Source: Cryptomeria japonica
Lineage: Eukaryota; Streptophyta; Pinopsida; Cupressales; Cupressaceae
NCBI RefSeq assembly: GCF_030272615.1
Contig: NC_081411.1
Span: 182,734,977 to 182,798,976, forward strand
DNA length: 64,000 bases
Reading direction: 5' to 3'
The notes under the pieces were generated by a model that saw only the letters and a list, made by a program, of their open reading frames with translations, made no database searches and was not told where the DNA came from. Below are positions 56,601 to 64,000 of this stretch, piece by piece. The position numbers and the translations under genes are program-made. Position 1 is the stretch's first letter. Every line of letters starts with the position of its first letter.

Positions 56601-58204
56601 ATTTAGCCATTTTTATTCATTGATTTTCATCCATTGATAGCGTATTTAATCATTTTTATTTAATGGTTTCCATTAATTGATAGTAAATATAGTTATGATA
56701 TGAATAATTTATTAAATACCATAAATTTTATAATGCAAAAATAACATAATATTAAACTTGAACTAAAACACAAAAGTAAATAAAAATATTACCTATACTA
56801 ACAAGCTACAACATGCTAGAATTAAAAGATTGATGTGACATCATGATTATATACCATTTGCAATGAATTATATAAGTGCAACAATGTGATCATCATTTGA
56901 TTGCTATTTGATTATAGTGCCACAATGTGATCATCATTTGATGACACAATTGAACTCACAGTCACAATTGACTTATCAATCTTATTCTTGTTTTTTGCAT
57001 TTTTTCTATATTTCTTCTTGTGGGATATCGAACCATCACCTCCACTATAAATAGTTTCAGAGCTTTTCTGAACTATAGACTTGCTTGGAACTTGCAACAT
57101 GTTACTCTCACCAACTAGATTAACAAAATTTCCACTATCTCGTGAAATGATCTGCTCTATTTTATCAAAAATACATGATTGAGAACCAAAAGATTTTTTC
57201 TCTACAACATACTATTTTTTCTTTTGATGGGACTAAGCTTGTTTTGGAAATTCAGGCTAATAATATACACATGACTCTATATACGAAGAAAACAAAAGAA
57301 TAACTATTACCCCACAACACTGTAATGATGAAGAGAATATGCCTGAAATAAAATTAAAGATCATATCCCTATTCAGCTACACAAGCAAACTTATAAAAAC
57401 ATTTCCCACCCTACAATTAAATTACCCTCAAGTTGTATGACAACCTATTCTCAACATAACTTCTTCAATAAGGGAAAAAATTGTAAATATCATTTAACAA
57501 AATTGCTAAGAAAAATGATAAATTATTCCAAGGTGTAGGTCCAAGCAACTATCATTTCAAACTGCAAGTTATAAAGTATCAAAAATTCATAATTACAAGT
57601 TGGCTGAGTTCTCATTTTCTCACTTTGGAACAATCTACACATTTGGGTCTAGTCCATAATTTTCTAACCTATATAATATAACACAAAATAATAAGTATGA
57701 ATAATTATGTTAAAATGGCTACTACATTCACAAGGGTACATAATGCACACATCACATTTGCCCGACCTTACAAGGAAGATGCATGATCAAACATATAATT
57801 TAAATCTACCTATAGTTATTCACAACTGAGAAACAATACCTCTAACTTGGTAGATTTAATGGTTTTGGCCCTTTGGGACTTTCACAAGAATAGTCATGCC
57901 ACTCCTACGGGCAGAGAACCCCCTACACAAAAATTAATCAAATAAAAACATTAGTTCATATACAAAAACAAATTCTTATGAAAACCAAAAGAAAGATTGA
58001 TAAAATCTTATTCCGTCAGACCTTTAGATAACTATCAAAGATACTCAGTACAAATTTTATAGTTATTTTCTCAAAAGAATGATGGTATTTAGTTGATAGT
58101 CCATCCTTTTAAATATAGTCCCAATTAATCATGCATAGAGAAACACTTTCAATTTTGGGAGCAGCCCCTAATGACAATAATTTTCAGATTTGGCATCCTC
58201 TTAA
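56601..58204. other. Interior of the putative CACTA-like element, unassigned
   Basis: AT-rich. A Lys/Ser-rich minus-strand frame (57100-56912) is too short to identify. Nothing else supportable. Confidence 0.35.
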
Positions 58205-58220
58205 AAACAATGATTTTCAT
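58205..58220. repeat. LINE target-site duplication, left
   Basis: AAACAATGATTTTCAT, identical to 63640-63655. Confidence 0.9.
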
Positions 58221-58604
58221 GAAAAGGATCATGTGCATGCGAGCTCTCGCGGGAGGCTGAGCTAGGGCTTCGTTGCCCTAGCTTGAGGGAGGCGGCGCTA
58301 TAGGTGGTTCATCGGGGGGGGGAAAGTGCAGGCATTGTGGGGGTGTGGTGCTACAGGCAGCGAAGGGAAGGGTTTGGCAGAGGGAGTGGCAGGTGTTTCG
58401 AGGGGCTACGGGTGGAGAGTTGACTACGTGTGGCTGGGCTTTGGGACTACTACGGGCTGTGGGTTTTTAAGGGGTTAGGGGTTTCGGTAGGCTCCCCCTC
58501 TCGGTGGGCTTTGGGGGCATGGGGTTGCAAGTTCGGTGATTTCTCGAGAGGCCCTTCGAGGTGTGGGCCATTTTCTATACCTTGTTTATTTTTTTGGATC
58601 TCCG

Positions 58605-60031
58605 ATGATGAGTATTGGTGGTGAGGACTCGCGAGTACCTCCAACTATGGATTTTCATGTTGCGGTGGGCTCTAAACCCCCATTCCAAAGTATGAAGACT
58701 TTTAACAATAACCTTTTCTCATCTGAATCGGGATCAGGGACTGCTGGCGGTTCTCGCATTTTGAAGATTAATGGTTGCTTGGAGAGATGCAGTGAGAGAC
58801 CGAAGCTAGTTATTCCTCCTGAACTGATTGTTAAAGATGTTGAGTACTTTTCAAAACACTCGCTTTATTGAAATTTTTTGGGAATGAGGGTTTCTTTGCA
58901 GTTTTTGGATAACTGGGCACAGAGGCCTTGGGCTTTGGAAGGGGAAATGGAGATTATGATGTTGGCAAACAACTATTTTATGGTTACCTTCAACTGCATG
59001 GAGGATCGCAATAGGGTCTTTCAGGGAGGTCTGTATTTTTACAATTAGGTGAGGTTATTCATCAAGCCTTGGCATGTTGGGTTTAACCCTCCGGTGGAGC
59101 TCCCAAATAGGGTTCTAGTGTGGGTTTATTTGCCACATTTTCCTGTGGAATGCTATTGGGAGGATGTGCTTCGGTTGTTGGTTGCACTACTTGGGAAGCC
59201 AGTGGGATCCTCAATGCAAACCCTAGGAAGAAAGGTAATGACTTTTGCACATATCTGTGTTAAAATTGATCTTAGTAAACCTCTGCTAGATGCTATAGAT
59301 ATGAGTGCAGGCTCTTATTCATGGGTTCAATAGCTAGATTATGAGACTTCACCTTTTCATTGTCATCTGTGTCATGAGTATGGTCACTTACAGCGTAAGG
59401 GACCTAGATATAAATTGGTGGTACACCAACCTCAACAACCAACCCAGAGTCAAGATAGGGCTAATAAAGGAAAAGCTACTATGTTGGCCGAGTTAGAGGG
59501 TGCTGACAATTTTGTCCCAGTTAAGACAAGGAACAGGAATCAAGGACGAAAGAGGTCCTTACAGGAGAGACGGGAGGAAGATACCTTTAATAGATTTGAG
59601 GCCTTGGATGACCTTAGCCATCAAGAAGTGAACCCAAGGTTAAATCCTTTGGAACAAGGGGCTTCACAGGGGATCCGGAAAGAGGTATTGAGGATTTTAC
59701 TCAGGCCCTGCAAGTGATTGGAAGCTAGCAAATGGAGATGGACCAGAGAGCAGGGGTCTACCTAGGTATCACTTCGGGTTCGGAGGTAAATTTGGTTGGG
59801 GGGGAGGGCTCTCCGATAGACCTGGAATTGGAACTGGTTGGGGCTAAAAGTAACAAGTCTTCCGTTCACTTAGGTTTGCATCAGAAAGATATTAAGAAGA
59901 GTGCTACGGAGAAGAACTCAAAGGTTGGCAGGGAGAAGGATTTGGATAAAATCAAATTGATGGGAGAAAATTTGGTTGAGTCAGGGTCAGTAAAGACTTT
60001 GGATTCTCACTTTTCCAATCCTCCTAAATGA
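58605..60031 (+). pseudogene. LINE ORF1: DUF4283-type protein
   Basis: The start chosen is the first of two adjacent ATG codons at 58605. The frame reads RPKLVIPPELIVKDVEYFSK, LANNYFMVTFNCMEDRNRVF, VLVWVYLPHFPVECYWED and LGKPVGSSMQTLGRKVMTFA, the DUF4283 pattern of plant LINE ORF1. A zinc knuckle CHLCHEYGHLQRKG (about 59361-59402) has lost its last Cys. In-frame stops lie at 58869, 59046 and 59331. A frame change near 59665 moves to the frame that ends in TGA at 60029-60031. The protein would bind LINE RNA. The terminal TGA overlaps the ORF2 ATG in ATGA. Confidence 0.85.
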
Positions 60032-63000
60032 TTGTGCTCTCATGGAATGTAAGGGGCTTGAATAGCAGCCCTAGACAAAAAGATATTCAGGATTTGAGCA
60101 AGAATCATTTACCTGATGTCCTGCTCTTGCAAGAAATTAAACTCTCAGTGGAGAGTATGATGGGTCTGGTGCCGAAGCTCTGGGGACGAGCTGAATGTCA
60201 GTGTATTGGGGCTGCTGGTTCCTCTGGAGGGGTGGCCTATCTTTGGAACCCTTCAAGGATTCACCTTGTCTGGTGGATGGCTTCCAAATCTTTTCTATCC
60301 GGGGTTGACTCCAGTTTGGAGACTGGAGATCTTATTTTTTTACTAATATATATGCTCCCACCAATTTCCAGGGCAAACAAAACTTATGGTCTCATATTTC
60401 ATTTATGTGAAGGTTGGTCCCTTTCCATCCTTGGATTATGGTGGGAGAATTCAATGCTATCCTGGAGTTGAGTGAGAAGAAGGGGGGTGGCATGTTGTTG
60501 GAGCCCTCTTCTCTCCTTTTACGAGATAGTATTTCATCACTGCATCTTGTTGACATTAAGCCTGGTAATGGTCTGTTCACTTGGAATAATATGAGAGTGG
60601 GGGAGGGTTGGATTGCTGAGAGGTCAGACTGAGTTTTGGTTTCCAGTTTTTGGTTTTGTGGGGGATGGTCCACAAGTTCTAAGATTCTTGACTGGAGAGG
60701 GTCAGACCACTGGCCTATCAGGCTGGTTTCTTCTTCTACCCAGGTTGCTCGCTCTCCTTTAAAATTCTAACTTATGTGGCTCTGGGATCCTGCTTTGTCA
60801 GATATTGTTGAGCAATGGTAGAGGAAGGGGAGGCTAGCTTTTGGCACTGCTATGTACACTTTCGCCAAGTAGCTATAGTTTGTTAAGTTCCAGCTTAAAC
60901 AATGGAATCAACAGGGTTTCAGGAACATTTTTGACGCTAAGAAAGCAGCCCAAACAGAGTTAAATGGCATCACCAGTGAAATCAAAGAGCGTGGTTTGTC
61001 TGAAGCTTTGCTTAGGGAGGAGGAGAGGGTTGTCAAGGCTTTAGGGAAGAAATTTACTAGAAACAAAGAGCTCGTATTGATTGTCTTCAAGCGGGCGATA
61101 AGAACATGACTTTCTTTTTCAACTCTCTAAAGGGAAGACGTCATGGCAATTCCATTCCTTCTCTGGTCAATAATAGAGGTGAGGTATTATCATCCTTATA
61201 GAAGATATCTAGGGAGTCTTAACAGTATTTCTGATCCCTCTTCAGTGAGGAGTCTCAAGAGGAAGTGGTGGACAAGAACCAAGTTCTTGCTTGCATTCCT
61301 CCTCTAGTTACCGAGGAGATGAATGAGTAGCTTATGGCTCCTATTTTGTTGGAAGAACTCGAGAGGATTGTTTTTTAGTTGAGGAAAGGAAAAGCCCCTA
61401 GCCTAGATGGGTTCCCAGTTGAATTCGTTCAATAATTCTGGGATATCATCAAAATGGACTTACTGGAAGTAGTCCAAGAATCCCAGAGGAATAAACAGAT
61501 GCTGAGGCCCCTGAATGCGACCTTCATTGCGCTTATCCCTAAGTGTGAGGGGGCCGACAGGTTAGGCCATTTTTTGCCTATATCTCTTTGTAATGTGATT
61601 TATAAGATCATCTTGAAGCTAATTGTAGAGAGGTTGAAGAAGTGTTTGGGGTTGTTATCTCTAAGGAACAGAGTGGGTTTGTGGAAGGGCATCAAATTCT
61701 TGATGGTGTGGTCATTGCTACGGAGACCATTCATTCTATGGCTACCTCCAAGTAAAAAGCTATGTTTATCAAGTTGGACCGAGCTAAGGCTTATGATAGA
61801 GTTTGTTGGTCTTTCCTCCAGAAGATCCTTAGGGGTTTTGGCTTTGCTGAGGAATGGATTCAATGGGTTATGAGTGGAGTTATGTCCACTTCTTTCTTAG
61901 TACTAATCAATGGGGATCATACCAAGCCTTTTGGTGCATCTAGGGGCCTTCATCAGGGGGACCCCCTCTCCCCTTACTTATACATTCTCTTGACTGAGGG
62001 ACTAGAGAGGCTGATCAAACATAATGTAGGTCAGAGTAGTATTCAGGGTTGGAACTGGTGTAATCACTTGCAGCTGCAGTCTCATTTGCAGTTTGTTGAT
62101 GACATGACCTTGATGGGACTTGCTCGGATTAGAGAAGCTATGAGTCTGGGTAAGGTTCTGGATGTTTATCTGGCAGCCTCGGGCCAGTTGATCAATGAAG
62201 ATAAATCTTCCATCATTTTCTTCAACACCCTTGAAGCTATTCAAAGGAGGATTGCTCTTATCTTGAGATTCCAAGTGGGCTCCTTTCCCTTGACTTATTT
62301 GGGTATTCCTATCTCTCTTGGTAACCCTCCTCGGGAGTCATGGCAAGGTATCTTGGATAAATTTTGCTTGAAGGTTGAACACTAGACTCATAGATGGTTG
62401 TCATTTGCTAGGAGCATTCAATTGATTCAGTCAGTGGTTTAGGCTCTTCTGACCTATAGATGTATGCTTCAAATGGCTCCTATGTGGTTCTTGAAGGGCC
62501 TCGATTCTTTAGTGAGGCAATTCTTATGGGTAGGCAATCTATCCTCATGCAAATGGAGTCTTGTCAATTGGGACCTGGTGTATAGCCTGAAGCAATTGGG
62601 GGGGCTTGGTTTAAGGCAGGCTATTCTATTCAGGGAGGCATTGATGGCAAAATTGTACTCGAGGTGGTGTATCGAGTAGGATCGTGGTTGGGCTAAGATT
62701 TTGGCCTTCAAATATATGCAAAGGATACCAGCTTAGGAAGTTCCAAGATATCCACTAGAGGGTAAAGGCTCTATGATTTTGTATACTCTAAAAGGATCTT
62801 TTGGGAGGCCAGACTATTAGTGTAACAAGTGTGCAATAGAATCATGGTTATGATTCAGGAGATGGTGGAAGCTAAATGTGAGGTGAATTTTCCTTTGGAT
62901 AGAGATGAGGCAGATATCATGAGTAGGTATGGCTGGCAGGGGTTGTCTCCTACCTTTGTTTGTGTCAGAAGAGGAAGGTGTGCTATGAAAAAGGTCCAAA

Positions 63001-63530
63001 GGATGGGAAGGTGGAGGCCCCCCTAGGATAAGATTATCAAGATTAACACTGATGGTTCCTCCAGGGGTAACCCAGGCCCGACAGGGGTTGGAGGTGTTGG
63101 TAGGAATTGTTTGGGGGAGGTGGTGTTCTTCTTTTCAGTACATAAAGGGAGGAAATCTAATAATTTTATGTAGGGACTTGCTATTCTCTATGCCCTGGAG
63201 TGAACATGGGAGCTGGGTAGAAGAAAGGTTATCTGTGAATCAGATTCACAAATTATTGTGAATTTGTTGACTGAGAAGAAGGTAAGTGGGACTCATTGGT
63301 AGCTAGCAGGGATAGTTCATCAGACTCTTCAAATTAGTTCTTTAATGGAGGAGGTATCCTTCATCCACATTCCTCATGAATGGAATAGAGCAGCTGATTG
63401 TTTGGCTAAGTGGGCTTCGGAACATGACAGTGACTGGAAAATGGAGGGTTGGGAGCATCTTTCTCCAGATTAGTGTGAGGTCTTGCAGAAGATTTTTGCT
63501 GAGGATATGGATAGTAATGATGTTGGTTGA
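60028..63530 (+). pseudogene. LINE ORF2: endonuclease, RT and RNase H
   Basis: It starts MIVLSWNVRGLNSSPRQ at 60028, an APE-type endonuclease, with DVLLLQEIKL and, after a frameshift near 60400, WIMVGEFNAILELSEKKGG and GSDHWPI near 60700. RT: FIALIPKCEG (61527), MFIKLDRAKAYDRV (61762), SRGLHQGDPLSPYL (about 61947) and FVDD (about 62093-62104, both Asp kept; plant L1 usually FADD), then FPLTYLGIPI. RNase H: INTDGSSRGNPGPTGVGG (about 63040), CESDSQIIVNLL and HEWNRAADCLAKWA. It ends at the TGA 63528-63530. Numerous stops, e.g. near 60630, 60770, 61198 and 61320, and at least three frame changes show it is dead. The longest clean frame is 61762-62385. Confidence 0.88.
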
Positions 63531-63639
63531 GCTTGGTCAGAGCCTGAGGTTATCTTTTTGGAGCCTCGGTGCTTGGGCCCTCCTTGTAATTTTTGTGTCT
63601 GTGTTTCAATAAAGTTTTTACCCCTTTTATTCAAAAAAG

Positions 63640-63655
63640 AAACAATGATTTTCAT
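63640..63655. repeat. LINE target-site duplication, right
   Basis: AAACAATGATTTTCAT, identical to 58205-58220. Confidence 0.9.
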
Positions 63656-63834
63656 ATTTCAAAGCAACATAAAAATACACAATTTTTTAGATTTCAAAGC
63701 CATTTGTAGCAGTCCTAAACTTGATGGAAGCAATTCACCAAGTTTGAAGCATTTTCGAGCTTAAAGTATGAGAATGTATCAAGCCATAGTTTAGAGGAAA
63801 AATGAAGATGAATATTATAGAAGGAAAAGAATGT

Positions 63835-63980
63835 CATTTTCAGATTTTTATGAAGAAAATAAAAGTTATTTTCAGATTTTTATGAAGAAAAGAGATGGTA
63901 AGAATCATTTTCAGATTTAAAAAAAAAAAGAAGAGAATATCAAGGAGCATAAAAGGAAATCATTTTCAGATGAAAGAAGC
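63835..63980. repeat. TCATTTTCAGATTTTTATG direct repeats
   Basis: Two near-perfect units of about 32 bp (TTTTCAGATTTTTATGAAGA) at about 63836 and 63871, then two shorter TCATTTTCAGAT copies at about 63906 and 63960. They lie in the sequence hosting the LINE. Confidence 0.75.
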
Positions 63981-64000
63981 ACAAATCACTGTCATTTGCA

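Larger units (their letters stand above)
58221..63639 (+). mobile_element. L1-type LINE with RNase H, apparently full length
   Basis: 5419 bp between perfect 16-bp duplications. Order: about 380-bp 5' UTR, ORF1 (DUF4283-like plus zinc knuckle), ORF2 (endonuclease, RT, RNase H), 3' UTR with AATAAA (63608-63613) and a short A-rich end. It is visibly more GC-rich than the host sequence around it. Several stops and frameshifts make it inactive, although the duplication is perfect. An RNase H at the end of plant L1 ORF2 is a described feature of plant LINEs. Confidence 0.92.
56131..64000. mobile_element. Possible CACTA-like DNA transposon, left end (hosts the LINE)
   Basis: Begins CACTAGTACAAAAATAAC, resembling CACTA superfamily termini. 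It is followed by about 450 bp dense in ATTTAGTCA(T/C)T motifs in both orientations, as in CACTA subterminal regions. No transposase recognised. The opposite terminus and target duplication are outside the window, so this call is tentative. Confidence 0.4.

Overview
This is eukaryotic, almost certainly plant, nuclear repeat DNA. The evidence is a dense stack of plant-type Ty1/copia and Ty3/gypsy LTR retrotransposons, a plant L1-type LINE whose second ORF ends in an RNase H domain, spliceosomal-intron features and a fragment of a plant PPR gene. Long, decayed, deeply nested LTR elements with almost no host genes suggest a large genome, perhaps a conifer or other gymnosperm, but that is inference. 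I found no intact host gene, rRNA, tRNA or CRISPR. The only host-derived coding fragment I recognise is a broken PPR gene near 16.4-17.2 kb.

Layout, using labels I assigned. (1) 565-13730: G1, an old gypsy-type element on +, split inside its gag by G2 (2565-10485, - strand). G2 is a young non-autonomous gypsy-type element with two 1285-bp LTRs and one intact 1141-codon gag-protease ORF, but no reverse transcriptase or integrase. G1 and G2 share primer-binding-site, polypurine-tract and LTR-start sequences, so a relative inserted into a relative. (2) 13.7-17.2 kb: a decayed gag pseudogene with a 205-bp internal duplication, then the PPR pseudogene. (3) 17244-20773: the 3' part of G3, a chromodomain-type gypsy element on -. 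(4) 20774-21017: a short copia LTR (C0).

(5) From 21154 to beyond the window: C1, a copia element on -. Its 3' LTR is split by K, a copia element on + covering 21399-50174 with a perfect GTTAC target duplication. K is itself inflated by three insertions: D1 (copia, -, 26037-32812) in its RT; D2 (pol-less copia-like element, -, 34158-40712) after its pol; and M (a DNA transposon, 42141-49662) in its 3' LTR. C1 pol on - (51.8-54.8 kb) is interrupted by a solo LTR (52385-53469, perfect ACCCA duplication) and ends at another copia LTR, C2 (about 54781-56089). C2 is cut by a possible CACTA-like transposon starting near 56131, which hosts a 5.4-kb LINE (58221-63639) with a perfect 16-bp target duplication.

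The nesting gives a relative chronology: G3 and C0 before C1; C1 before K, C2 and the solo LTR; K before D1, D2 and M; C2 before the CACTA-like element; that element before the LINE. Independently, G1 before G2. Most pol genes carry stops and frameshifts. The potentially active sequence is G2, which would need RT and integrase from a partner. The least conventional items are D2 (a four-zinc-knuckle coiled-coil protein plus a Lys/Glu-rich protein, flanked by a 34-bp duplication), M (an unassigned transposase with a 121-bp intron and a palindromic 700-bp array), and the repeated GC-rich hairpin motif of G2.
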